From JAWKSY01 sp041402125 (GTDB lineage: Bacteria > Planctomycetota > GCA-002687715 > DRQF01), in assembly GCA_041402125.1 (NCBI GenBank), contig JAWKSY010000005.1, forward strand, positions 186,001-250,000: a DNA stretch of 64,000 bases. Direction: 5' to 3'. Both the position numbers and the translations under genes were made by a program. Below are positions 33,940 through 42,027 of the stretch, piece by piece (within the stretch, counting starts at the first letter, position 1; every line of letters starts with the position of its first letter). The notes below the pieces were generated by a model, which was given only the letters and a program-made list of their open reading frames with translations, had not been told where the DNA came from and made no database searches.

Positions 33940-34808
33940 CGCTTGCTGCCTCCCAGGACCTTGTTCACGTGGCCGGAGTTGGCGATCAGCGCGCGCATCG
34001 ACTTCGCGCGGCGATGCCAGAAGGCGTTCTCGTCCGGAACCGCGGTCATGAGCTCGCCGAGGGCGGCATCCGCCTGGTCGAGCTGGCCGAGCTCCTCGTG
34101 GCAGCGCGCCAGCAGGTAGAGGTGGCGCGGCGTGAGCCCGCCCTTCTCGGCCGAGCGTCGACCCTCGAGCTGGCGCGCGGCGCCGCGGTAGTCCCCCGAG
34201 TCGTAGAGAGCCTCGGCGAGGCGCACCGCGTGCGGTCCCACCTCGACCCCGGTCTCCTCCTTCGCCGGCGGCGGCGCCGGGATCGCGGCGTCGGTGGCGA
34301 GGAGAGCCTCGCCGCGCGGCGTCACGCGGCGGGCGCGCTCGCGGCGCTCCGCCGCCTCCGCGGCGCGCTTCGCCTCGAGGCGGCGGCGCGCGAGTTCGGC
34401 CTCGAGGGCGATGAGCACCCGCTCCTCGTCCGAGATCGCCTCCGCGTCGACGGGAGCGTCGGTCGCGCCGGCGCCCGGCCAGGGATCGATGGCGACGGGC
34501 AGGCCGCGATCGAGATCGGCGAGCATCGTTTCGAGCTCGGTCGCCATCGAGCGCAGCTCCATGAGCTCGCCCTCGAGGCTGGACATCCGCTCGCGATCGA
34601 CCCCGCCCAGGGCGGCGGCGAACTGCGAACCCACGCGGGCGAGCCGGGTGTCCTGGGCCGGCTCCTCGTCCTGCCAGGCGCGACCGAGGCGATCGGCCAG
34701 GCCGCGCGAGGGGCGCTCGGCGGGGCGCGGGGCGTCCTGCGCCCACGCGCCGGAGGCGGCGAGGGCGAGGGTCAGCGCGAGGCGGACCGCGGGCAAGCGG
34801 CGGATCAT
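33936..34808 (-). CDS. Secreted TPR/coiled-coil protein of the flagellar operon (protein 3)
   Basis: This 290-residue protein has a signal peptide (residues 1-23, ending GAWA-QD). A helical coiled coil rich in Glu/Arg (about 70-160) is followed by a Pro-rich spacer. TPR-like helices lie at about 195-275 (HAVRLAEALYDSGDYRGAAR, and RHLYLLARCHEELGQLDQAD). The periplasm is the likely site. The gene overlaps both neighbours by 4 bases, so it is co-translated with the kinase. No standard flagellar component with this architecture sits here in other phyla. A periplasmic scaffold around the basal body is a reasonable guess only. Confidence 0.7.
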   Translation of the reverse strand: MIRRLPAVRLALTLALAASGAWAQDAPRPAERPSRGLADRLGRAWQDEEPAQDTRLARVGSQFAAALGGVDRERMSSLEGELMELRSMATELETMLADLDRGLPVAIDPWPGAGATDAPVDAEAISDEERVLIALEAELARRRLEAKRAAEAAERRERARRVTPRGEALLATDAAIPAPPPAKEETGVEVGPHAVRLAEALYDSGDYRGAARQLEGRRSAEKGGLTPRHLYLLARCHEELGQLDQADAALGELMTAVPDENAFWHRRAKSMRALIANSGHVNKVLGGSKR

Positions 34809-36391
34809 CGATCGTCCTCCCGGTAGTTCTCGACGGCACGCTCGAAGAGACGCAGTGCCATGAAGCAGTCGCCGCGAAGTTCGCGGATCGCGAGTTCCAG
34901 TTCACCCTCGCCCGGGCGGGCGAGGAGCTCGTCGAGGATCGCCACCGCCTCGGCGTGGCGCTCCTTCTCGTGCAGGCAGCGCGCGACCATGTAGCGGGCG
35001 CGGCGCGCGAGCGAGGGGCTCTTCGCGAGGGTGCCGAAGAGCGCCATCGCGTCGTCGATCTCGCCCCGGCGCAGGCGCATCGCCGCGATCTCCTCGAGGA
35101 GGGCGGCGCTCTCCGCGCCGTCGCGCGCCGCGGCGGGCAGGAGCTCGTCGACGCGACCGGCGAGATCCTCGAGGATCTCGAGGGCCTTGTCCTCCAGGTC
35201 GAGCGCCTCGTAGGAGTGCGCGCGGAGGCGAGCGAGGGCGAAGGCGTCCGGACCATCGGGGCCCACGCTCTCGGCCACGCGGGCGGAGGTCAGGGCCTGG
35301 AAGGGACGACCGACCGCGAGCAGGGCCTCGGACTCGTGACGCAGGGCGCGCGCCCGGCGCGCCGCCTGGACGATGCGGTGCGCGGCGTGGCGGAACGAGA
35401 GCGCCGCCTTCTCGTGATCCATCTCGTCGCGGAAGCAGAGCCCCTCGACGTAGGGGATCAGCGCGAGCAGATCCTGGTGATCGCGGCGGTGCCGGGCCTC
35501 GAGATCCTGGACGGCGAGGCGGGCCTTGGCGGGCTCGCCGGCGCGCCAGTAGGCCTCGGCGAGCAGCAGCTCGGCGACGAGCGCGTCCCGCTCCGGGACG
35601 TCGCCGCGGGTGCCGTCCCGACGCACGCTCTCGAGGAGACGGATCGCCTCGATGAAGATACCTTCCTGGAGCCGGGCACGCGCGGCGAGGATCCGCGCCT
35701 GCGAGACCGCCGGGTGCTCGGGGAAGTTGCGGAGGAAGCGGTCGTAGAAGGCCCAGACCTCGGCCGTCGCGCCGACGCGCAGCGCGGCGCGCGCGCCGCG
35801 GAGGCAGGCCTCGGGTCCCTCGGGGTGACGCTTCACGTGGTCGTCGTCCAGGAAGCGGAGCAGCTTCTGGAGGCCCTGGCGGACGTCGTCGTCGCCGCCG
35901 CGGAGATCGAGCTCGGCGCCGCGGAGGAGGTACTCGAGTTGATCGTCTCCGGTCCCGGCCGCGAGCGCCTCGGCGAGCGCGGCGACGCCCTGACGGCGGT
36001 AGAACTCGTAGGCGCCCTCCTCGTCGTCCCGCGGGATGCGGGCCAGGTGGATCGTCCGGGCCTCCAGGTCGACGCGCACGGTGTGCGCGGCCGCCTCGGC
36101 CAGGTCGCGGAGGACGTCGACCAGCGGACGGCTCTTCACCGCGACGTCGATGCGCTCGGCGTCGAGCTCGGCCGTGATCTCGGCGTCCGTCGTCTTGATG
36201 ACGAGACCGGTCTCGCGGGCGAGGGCGCCGATGACGTCGAGGACGCTCTGGTCCCGGGCGACGAGATCGACGTCGAATCCGGCGTTGCCGGCACGACGCA
36301 CCGCGTAGTCGAGATCCTGGGCGCGCAGCGACGCGAAGGTCGAGGCGACGAGGAGCAGGGCGAGGGCGAGGCGGCGGATCTCAGCGCTCAT
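34805..36391 (-). CDS. Secreted STN-domain + TPR protein of the flagellar operon (protein 2)
   Basis: This 528-residue protein has a signal peptide (residues 1-24, LRAQD). An STN-like (secretin/TonB short N-terminal) region spans about 38-118, with pattern DQSVLDVIGALARETGLVIK, 'IDVAVKSRPLVDVLRDLAEA' and 'LEARTIHLARIP'. More than 350 residues of TPR-like helices follow. The STN-like part suggests it docks to a ring or secretin-like structure in the periplasm. ATG 36391 is chosen because it overlaps the upstream stop (36381-36383) and begins directly before a good signal peptide. Such an STN-TPR fusion beside flagellar genes is not a standard component that I know. Confidence 0.7.
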   Translation of the reverse strand: MSAEIRRLALALLLVASTFASLRAQDLDYAVRRAGNAGFDVDLVARDQSVLDVIGALARETGLVIKTTDAEITAELDAERIDVAVKSRPLVDVLRDLAEAAAHTVRVDLEARTIHLARIPRDDEEGAYEFYRRQGVAALAEALAAGTGDDQLEYLLRGAELDLRGGDDDVRQGLQKLLRFLDDDHVKRHPEGPEACLRGARAALRVGATAEVWAFYDRFLRNFPEHPAVSQARILAARARLQEGIFIEAIRLLESVRRDGTRGDVPERDALVAELLLAEAYWRAGEPAKARLAVQDLEARHRRDHQDLLALIPYVEGLCFRDEMDHEKAALSFRHAAHRIVQAARRARALRHESEALLAVGRPFQALTSARVAESVGPDGPDAFALARLRAHSYEALDLEDKALEILEDLAGRVDELLPAAARDGAESAALLEEIAAMRLRRGEIDDAMALFGTLAKSPSLARRARYMVARCLHEKERHAEAVAILDELLARPGEGELELAIRELRGDCFMALRLFERAVENYREDDR

Positions 36392-37148
36392 CGAACCACC
36401 TCCGCGGCTCGGACCGGAGATCGGGGTCGGGCGTCGCGATCGCCGCGGCGCGGACCCGCCAGAGCTCGGCGACGCGCCGGCGGGCGCGATCGAGGAAACC
36501 GCGGCCGTTCTCGTCGAGCGTCGCCTCCGACAGCAGGAAGCGACGGTAGAGCTTGAGCGCCTCGTCGTGGCGTCCCTCGCGGAGCGCGTCCTCGGCCCGG
36601 CCGAAGATGACGATCGAGGTGCCCAGGCGCTGGCGGAGCTCCGCCGCGTAGTTGCGGTAGAACTCGGCGAGGCGGGGCTCTCCGAGCTGCTCCTCGATCT
36701 CTCCGAGGCGCTCGTAGATGAGGAGGCGCTCGGAGACGTCACCGTCGCCGAGCGGGGCGAGCGCGTCCTGGTAGGCGCGACGCGCCGCGACGAGGTCGCC
36801 CTCGGAGCGCGCCCCCTCGGCGACCTTGAGCATCTCGCCGCTCGAGAGCGGCTTCGGCGCGGGAGTCGCCTCCGTCGTGTCGTAGCCGCGGGTGTCGCTC
36901 GTCGAGCCGTCGCCGATCACGATGATCGCGAGGATGGCGGTGGCGAGGACGGCGGCGGCGACCGCGGCGCGGAGGATGCCGTGGCGCGAGGCGCGGCCGA
37001 GGCGGATCTCGAAGACGCCGGGCCCGGAGCGCCGCGGCGCCTCCGGGGTCGGGGTCTCCTCGGACGGCGCGGCCTCGGGAGCCGGCGCGGACTCGCGCAT
37101 GCTCTCCGCCGCCGGGGCGTCCTGATCCTTGGGCTCGACTTCGGCCAT
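36381..37148 (-). CDS. Single-pass membrane TPR protein, first gene of the sigma-54 operon (protein 1)
   Basis: The product is 255 residues from ATG 37148. A disordered acidic/Pro-rich cytoplasmic segment (1-45) is followed by one membrane helix (60-78, AAVAAAVLATAILAIIVIG). TPR-like helices then lie outside (about 100-240), with 'KVAEGARSEGDLVAARRAYQ'. ATG 37148 is preferred because GGAAGGA lies 5 bases before it. It also falls about 27 bases after the predicted sigma-54 start, whereas an upstream in-frame start overlaps the -12 element. It heads the operon of TPR proteins, flrBC and flgB to motE. The function is unknown. Confidence 0.7.
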   Translation of the reverse strand: MAEVEPKDQDAPAAESMRESAPAPEAAPSEETPTPEAPRRSGPGVFEIRLGRASRHGILRAAVAAAVLATAILAIIVIGDGSTSDTRGYDTTEATPAPKPLSSGEMLKVAEGARSEGDLVAARRAYQDALAPLGDGDVSERLLIYERLGEIEEQLGEPRLAEFYRNYAAELRQRLGTSIVIFGRAEDALREGRHDEALKLYRRFLLSEATLDENGRGFLDRARRRVAELWRVRAAAIATPDPDLRSEPRRWFDER

Positions 37149-37185
37149 GGTCCTTCCGTTTCTCTCTCGTTCGATCCGCGTAGGG

Positions 37186-37201
37186 AGCAAGGGGCGTGCC
37201 G
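37186..37201 (-). promoter_or_regulatory. Sigma-54 promoter of the TPR-flrBC-flgBC-fliE..motE operon
   Basis: On the - strand: CGGCAC, 5 bases, TTGCT (consensus TGGCAC-N5-TTGCW), one mismatch and exact GG-N10-GC spacing. A leader of about 27 bases runs to ATG 37148. It lies downstream of the FlrA-type activator gene, its likely regulator. Confidence 0.8.
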
Positions 37202-37300
37202 TCTCGATCGGCGGGGCGCTCGCGCGCTCCAGGGCCCGTCACGGACACGACTTGCGTCCGCGACGCGCGGCGAGGGCCTCGCGGGGCCCCCGTCGCGAAA

Positions 37301-38716
37301 TCAGACGGTCTGCCGCATTCTGGGACGCTCCTCACGCTCCAGGCCGTAGTCGCGCATCTTGTTGTAGAGGGTGCTGCGATTGATCCCGAGGATGCCGGCG
37401 GCGCGCGTGACGTTGAAGCGCGTCTCGCCGAGCACGACCCGGATCAGCTCGCTCTCCATGTCCCGCAGGCTGCGGGGCTCGAGGGCGATCGTCGCCTCGG
37501 CGCTCTCGTCCTCGCGGCGGCTCGCGCCGTCGATCCCGGACTCCGCGCCGTCGGGCAGCGTGAGGTGGCGCGGCTCGACCAGGCCGGCATCGCAGACGAT
37601 CGCCGCGTACTCGCAGATGTTGCGCAGCTCGCGGACGTTGCCCGGCCAGTCGTAGCGACCGAGGTGGGCGAGCGCCTCGCGGGAGAGTCCGCGGATCGAC
37701 TTCCCGAGCTCCTCCGCCGAGCGGGCGAGGAAGTGACCGGCCAGCTCGGCGATGTCCTCGCGGCGCTCGCGGAGCGGCGGCACGCGGAGGGGCACGACGT
37801 TGAGCCGGTAGAAGAGGTCGTCCCGGAAGCGTCCCTCGCGGACCTCGCGTCGGAGGTCGCGGTTGGTCGCGGCGATGATGCGGACGTCCACGCGGACGTC
37901 CTCGACGCCGCCGACCCGCTTGAAGGCTCCCTCCTGGAGGACCCGGAGAAGCTTCGCCTGGAGGCCGCCCGCCAGCTCGCCGATCTCGTCGAGGAAGAGG
38001 GTGCCGCCGTCGGCCGCCTCGAAGAGCCCCTTCTTCCCCGAGTCGAGGGCTCCGGTGAAGGCGCCCTTCTCGTAGCCGAAGAGCTCGGCCTCGAGGAGGT
38101 TCTCGGTGAGCGTCGCGCAGTTGACGGCGAGGAAGGCCTTGCCGGCCCGGGGGCCGTCGAAGTGGATGGCGCGGGCGATCAGCTCCTTGCCGGTGCCGCT
38201 CTCGCCCTGCACGAGCACGGTGGCGCGAGGCGCTCGCGTGACCAGGGCGAGGGACTCCAGCAGGCCCTGGAGCGGCTCGCTGGAGCCGATGATCTCGGGC
38301 CGGCGTCCGGCCGGAGCGGGGGCGGCGGCGGTCCGGCGACGGCGCCGCCGCTCGGTGAGAGCGGTCTCGACCGAGGCGATCACCTCGCCCGGGAAGAGCG
38401 GCTTCTCGAACACGTCGGCGACGCCCCGTCGCACCGCCTCGACGACCTCGGCGAGCGCGGGGGCCGCGGCGGTCGCGAAGACGAGCGGACGATCGGGGCC
38501 CTTCTCCAGGCCGTCGAGGATCTCCAGGAGGGCCCCGTCCTCCCACTCGAGATCCACGATCACGGCGTCGGGGCGGTCGGTGAGGATCCGCGCCTCGAGC
38601 TCCTCGCGCCGCGTCAGCGCCGTCGCCAGGCTGCCGTGCTCCGCGAGGTCGCGGGCCAGGGACTCGGCCTGATGGACGTCGGCGTCCACGACGAAGATTC
38701 GTTCGGCCTTGGGCAT
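37301..38716 (-). CDS. flrA: Sigma-54-dependent activator, FlrA/FleQ type (flagellar master regulator)
   Basis: This 471-residue protein has a receiver-like domain (1-125), an AAA+ domain with GESGTGKE and intact GAFTGA (EKGAFTGALD), Walker B LFLDEIGE, and a C-terminal Fis-type HTH (RFNVTRAAGILGINRSTLYN). The receiver is partly degenerate. The acidic pocket reads DAD (residues 11-13) rather than DD/DE, though D55 and a Lys near 106 remain. FleQ/FlrA proteins also have non-standard receivers. It stands alone upstream of the sigma-54 operon and divergent from fliC, the position of a class I regulator. The symbol is by analogy. Confidence 0.82.
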   Translation of the reverse strand: MPKAERIFVVDADVHQAESLARDLAEHGSLATALTRREELEARILTDRPDAVIVDLEWEDGALLEILDGLEKGPDRPLVFATAAAPALAEVVEAVRRGVADVFEKPLFPGEVIASVETALTERRRRRRTAAAPAPAGRRPEIIGSSEPLQGLLESLALVTRAPRATVLVQGESGTGKELIARAIHFDGPRAGKAFLAVNCATLTENLLEAELFGYEKGAFTGALDSGKKGLFEAADGGTLFLDEIGELAGGLQAKLLRVLQEGAFKRVGGVEDVRVDVRIIAATNRDLRREVREGRFRDDLFYRLNVVPLRVPPLRERREDIAELAGHFLARSAEELGKSIRGLSREALAHLGRYDWPGNVRELRNICEYAAIVCDAGLVEPRHLTLPDGAESGIDGASRREDESAEATIALEPRSLRDMESELIRVVLGETRFNVTRAAGILGINRSTLYNKMRDYGLEREERPRMRQTV

Positions 38717-38857
38717 GGTGTTCGATCTCGGCGGTCAGGAGCCGAGCCCCGCGGCGTCCCTCCCCTGAGGTCCCACCCGGCGCCCGCGAGATCCGGCGCC
38801 GGGCGCCGTTCGATCTCACACCAGTTCCATCGGCCGAATAATCACCCGAGTGAAAGG

Positions 38858-38880
38858 TTTTCCGCTCGGAGTGAGGAAAA
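38858..38880. promoter_or_regulatory. Dyad TTTTCC-N11-GGAAAA, possible operator
   Basis: TTTTCC (38858-38863) and GGAAAA (38875-38880) form a perfect 6-bp inverted repeat with centres 17 bases apart, in the only AT-rich patch of the flrA-fliC gap. Overlapping GAGTGA direct repeats lie at 38848-38853 and 38870-38874. This could be a regulator binding site. Confidence 0.35.
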
Positions 38881-39015
38881 TCCCGACACTCCCGGGATTC
38901 CTTCCGCTCCCCTCCGTCGCCCGGATCGACGCAAGTGCCGCTCCTGACGGCACCGTCGCGCGATCGGGCGTCCTCCGTCGCCCTCGCGAACATGCAGGCC
39001 GCGCCGGTTTTCTAC

Positions 39016-39042
39016 TCAAGCGGATCACGGCCCTTCCGATCA
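39016..39042 (+). promoter_or_regulatory. Sigma-28-like promoter of fliC
   Basis: TCAA, 15 bases, TCCGATCA. It shares TCCGATCA exactly with the fliD promoter and the layout with the PilZ gene promoter. The distance to the flagellin ATG is about 120 bases. Confidence 0.6.
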
Positions 39043-39161
39043 GCATCCGTCGCCCGGGGCATTCGCCTCGGGGAACAACGCCTCCCGGACCGCGGAGGCA
39101 TCGGAGTGACGACCGATGCCGGCGAAGCGGGGCGAGGGGCACCAGATCGAGGAGAAGTGAA

Positions 39162-39989
39162 ATGAGTCTGAGAATCCAGACGAACATCGCGTCGCTCAAC
39201 GCCCAGCGGAGTCTGGCGGGTGCGACCGAGGCTCTTGGCAGTTCCTACCGCCGTCTCTCGACGGGTCTTCGCATCACCACCGCCGCGGACGACGCGGCCG
39301 GACTCGCGATCAGCGAGCGCCTCCGCGCCCGGATCCGCAGCACGCAGCAGGCGGAGCGGAACGCGAACGACGGCATCTCGCTGACGCAGACGGCCGAGGG
39401 CGCCCTCAACGAGGTGAACAGCATCCTGGTCCGCATGCGTGAGCTCGCCATCCAGGCGTCCAACGACACGCTGGGGCCGCAGGACAAGGACACGGTCAAC
39501 CAGGAGTTCCAGCAGGTCATCACCGAGATCGACCGCATCGCCCTGGGCACCGAGTTCAGCGGCTTCTCCCTGCTGGACGGTTCGAACACGACCGTCAGCC
39601 TGCACGTCGGCGCCGGCACGACCTCGGGTGTGGACACGCTCGACATCACCCTGGACTCCGTCCGGGCCTCGGATCTCGGTATCGACACCTTGTCGGTCGG
39701 CTCCACCGGCAACACCCAGGCCGCGATCGACGCGATCGACGTCGCGATCAACTCGATCTCCCAGATCCGCGGTCGCTTCGGCGCCACCGAGAACCGCCTC
39801 GCGAGCACGATCAACCAGCTCCGGATCGGAGCCGAGAACCTCTCCGCCGCCGAGTCGCGCATCCGCGACCTCGACGTCGCCGAGGAGACCGCCACGCTGA
39901 CCAAGAACTCGATTCTCCAGCAGGCGGCGATCTCGATCCTCGCGCAGGCCAACGTTCAGCCGCAGGCGGCTCTCTCGCTCCTGGGTTGA
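39162..39989 (+). CDS. fliC: Flagellin FliC (minimal D0-D1 type)
   Basis: This 275-residue protein begins MSLRIQTNIASLNAQRSLAG with the GLRITTAADDAAGLAISE motif and ends ISILAQANVQPQAALSLL. These are the universal flagellin ends. At this length only D0 and D1 plus a short connector remain; the exposed D2/D3 domains are essentially absent. ATG 39162 is chosen because the flagellin N-terminus starts there and GGAGAAG lies 5 bases before it. Flagellin is the filament subunit exported by type III secretion, with FliS as chaperone (encoded downstream). Confidence 0.95.
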   Translation: MSLRIQTNIASLNAQRSLAGATEALGSSYRRLSTGLRITTAADDAAGLAISERLRARIRSTQQAERNANDGISLTQTAEGALNEVNSILVRMRELAIQASNDTLGPQDKDTVNQEFQQVITEIDRIALGTEFSGFSLLDGSNTTVSLHVGAGTTSGVDTLDITLDSVRASDLGIDTLSVGSTGNTQAAIDAIDVAINSISQIRGRFGATENRLASTINQLRIGAENLSAAESRIRDLDVAEETATLTKNSILQQAAISILAQANVQPQAALSLLG

Positions 39990-39991
39990 TA

Positions 39992-40038
39992 TCCGCGTCG
40001 CGGTCGCCGGCCCGAGCGGCATCGACCGCGGACGCGGA
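39992..40038 (+). terminator. Hairpin terminator after fliC
   Basis: A stem of 15 pairs with one bulged base (39992-40006 with 40023-40038) starts two bases after the fliC stop. The loop itself can form a short CCG/CGG stem. There is no T-tract. Confidence 0.5.
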
Positions 40039-40133
40039 CCCGAGTTCGCTTCCCGACCGGACTTCTGGCGGCGGGGACCCGGGATGACGAAGGCCCGCCG
40101 GGCCGGGTGAGGGGCGGCATCTTGCCCCGAAGC

Positions 40134-40160
40134 TCAGGTCCGACGCGGAAGTTCCGATCA
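40134..40160 (+). promoter_or_regulatory. Sigma-28-like promoter of fliD
   Basis: TCAG, 15 bases, TCCGATCA; the -10 element is identical to that of fliC. The site lies 62 bases before the fliD ATG. Confidence 0.6.
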
Positions 40161-40221
40161 GAGGGCGGGACCGTCTCGAGGGACGGACCCGCGGGCAGGC
40201 AAGGCTTCGGAGGTCTCAGGC

Positions 40222-41544
40222 ATGTTCTCCTTCAGTGGTCTCGCGAGCGGACTCGACACCCAGGCGATCATCGAGCAGCTGGTCGCCATCGAGTCGCGAC
40301 CGATCAACCGCCTGGAGCAGCGCCGCAGCGAGTACGTCTCGAGTCAGAGCCGCTTCTCCGAGTACCGGACGAAGCTCACCTCGCTCGAGGACGTGGTCAA
40401 GAAGCTCAAGGACGTGACGCAGCTCCCGCTCTTCAAGGCGACGAGCAGCGACGAGGACCGCGTCCGGGTCAGCGCGAGCGACGAGGCGGCCGACGCCAGC
40501 TACCAGGTCACGGTCAACAACGTGGCCAAGGCGCACAGCATCGGTTTCACCTCGCCCTTCAGCGATCCGGAACAGGCCTTCGGCGGCGGCCAGATCGGCA
40601 TCAACGTCGGCGGCTACGAGCTCACCCCGATCACGATCGACGCGCAGGACGGTCTCTACGACATCCGCGACAAGATCAACCAGTCGGGGGCCAGCGTGAA
40701 CGCTTCGGTGATCTACGACGGGACGGACTATCAGCTCGTCATCACGTCGGAGAAGACCGGGGTCGCCAACGGCTTCGAGATCCAGGCGACCGGCTTCCCG
40801 CCGGGATCCGCGCTGACCGCGAGCGTCCTGCAGAACCCCGAGGATGCCTCGGTGACCATCAACAACATCGCGGTCACCAGCGCGTCGAACACGATCGAGA
40901 ACGCCATCCAGGGCGTGTCGATCGAGCTGCTGGGCACCACGGACGCCGGCTCGCCGGTCTCCGTCGGGGTCGAGCGGGACAACGATGCCGTCGCGGACGT
41001 CCTCGAGGACTTCATCGACGCGTACAACGGTGTCTTCGGCCTCCTCGACTCGGAGAGCGACAAGTCCGACGTCGCCCTGCGAACGGTCCGGAACACGCTG
41101 CGGAACGCCTTCGGCACCATCCTGGACGACCAGACCTTCGGCCTCGTCGGGCTCTCGCAGCTCGGCATCGAGACCGACGGCTCGGGTCGGGCGAAGCTCG
41201 ACCGGGAGGTCTTCGACCAGGCCTTCGACGGCGACCTCGACCAGTTCCTGGAGGTGCTCGGGGGCAAGGCCGACGGAAGCGCGGAGGGCATCGCCGATGT
41301 CTTCTCACGCGTCCTGCGCGGCGACCCGGACACGCCCGGTTCGGTCGGCCTGCTGACCTTCGGCGAGGGCACCCTCTCGCTGCGGGAGAAGACGGTCGGG
41401 GAGCGGATCCGCTCGATCGACGATCAGATCACGCGGCTCGAGGACCGGCTGGTGAAGTACGAGGAGCGACAGACCGCGAAGTTCGCGGCCCTCGAGCAGC
41501 TCGTCGCCCAGTTCCAGGCGCAGGGGGCGGCCCTCAACTTCTGA
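40222..41544 (+). CDS. fliD: Filament cap protein FliD (HAP2)
   Basis: This 440-residue protein has the N-terminal FliD motif FSFSGLASGLDTQAIIEQL and a paired C-terminal helix (ERIRSIDDQITRLEDRLVKYE) with the family ending 'AKFAALEQLVAQFQAQGAAL'. It forms the pentameric or hexameric cap over which flagellin polymerises. The length is typical. The own sigma-28-like promoter and the following fliS gene form a late-class unit. ATG 40222 is preceded by GGAGG about 9 bases upstream. Confidence 0.93.
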   Translation: MFSFSGLASGLDTQAIIEQLVAIESRPINRLEQRRSEYVSSQSRFSEYRTKLTSLEDVVKKLKDVTQLPLFKATSSDEDRVRVSASDEAADASYQVTVNNVAKAHSIGFTSPFSDPEQAFGGGQIGINVGGYELTPITIDAQDGLYDIRDKINQSGASVNASVIYDGTDYQLVITSEKTGVANGFEIQATGFPPGSALTASVLQNPEDASVTINNIAVTSASNTIENAIQGVSIELLGTTDAGSPVSVGVERDNDAVADVLEDFIDAYNGVFGLLDSESDKSDVALRTVRNTLRNAFGTILDDQTFGLVGLSQLGIETDGSGRAKLDREVFDQAFDGDLDQFLEVLGGKADGSAEGIADVFSRVLRGDPDTPGSVGLLTFGEGTLSLREKTVGERIRSIDDQITRLEDRLVKYEERQTAKFAALEQLVAQFQAQGAALNF

Positions 41545-41638
41545 CGCCGCGGCACCGACGACACGACGAATCAAGAACGAATCAGGGAGACGGTCCGTCC
41601 CGCGACGGAGCGACTCGAGAAGGGAAGGAACAGAGACC

Positions 41639-42016
41639 ATGAACGCGACCCAGGAATACCGCCGCAACGCGGTGATGACGGCCTCTCCCGAGAAGCTCGT
41701 GCTGATGATGTACGACGCCGCGATCAACTTCTCGCGCCAGGCCCGCGCGAAGATGGAGGCGCGTGAGGTCGCGGAGTGCGGCCGCCTGATCGGCCGGGCC
41801 TTCAACATCGTCTCCGAGCTCCGCGTCAGCCTCGACGCCGACGCGGGGGGGCCCGAGGGACGCACCATCGCCTCGAACCTCGACCGCCTCTACGGCTTCG
41901 CGATGGACGGACTGCTCCGCGCCAACAGCCGCCGGACGCCGGAGGGACTCGACGAGGCGATCAGCATCCTGTCCACCGTCCGCGAGGGCTGGCAGGGCGT
42001 GGTGGCGGGCGTCTGA
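41639..42016 (+). CDS. fliS: Flagellin-specific chaperone FliS
   Basis: This 125-residue, four-helix protein has family motifs YRRNAVMTASPEKLVLMMYD and AAINFSRQARAKME near the N-terminus, and the 'LDRLYGFAMDGLLRAN' helix near 80-95. It keeps flagellin unfolded in the cytoplasm and delivers it to FlhA. The preceding 94-base gap has no convincing promoter, so it is probably read with fliD. It is followed 11 bases later by the FliT-like gene. Confidence 0.92.
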   Translation: MNATQEYRRNAVMTASPEKLVLMMYDAAINFSRQARAKMEAREVAECGRLIGRAFNIVSELRVSLDADAGGPEGRTIASNLDRLYGFAMDGLLRANSRRTPEGLDEAISILSTVREGWQGVVAGV

Positions 42017-42027
42017 GGGAGCCGACG

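Larger units (their letters stand above)
38717..39161. other. 445-bp divergent regulatory region between flrA and fliC
   Basis: This is the longest non-coding stretch in the window. It holds an AT-richer part at about 38816-38890 with a dyad (38858-38880), a sigma-28-like promoter for fliC (39016-39042), and a leader of about 110 bases. I see no convincing promoter for flrA and no small gene. Confidence 0.55.
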
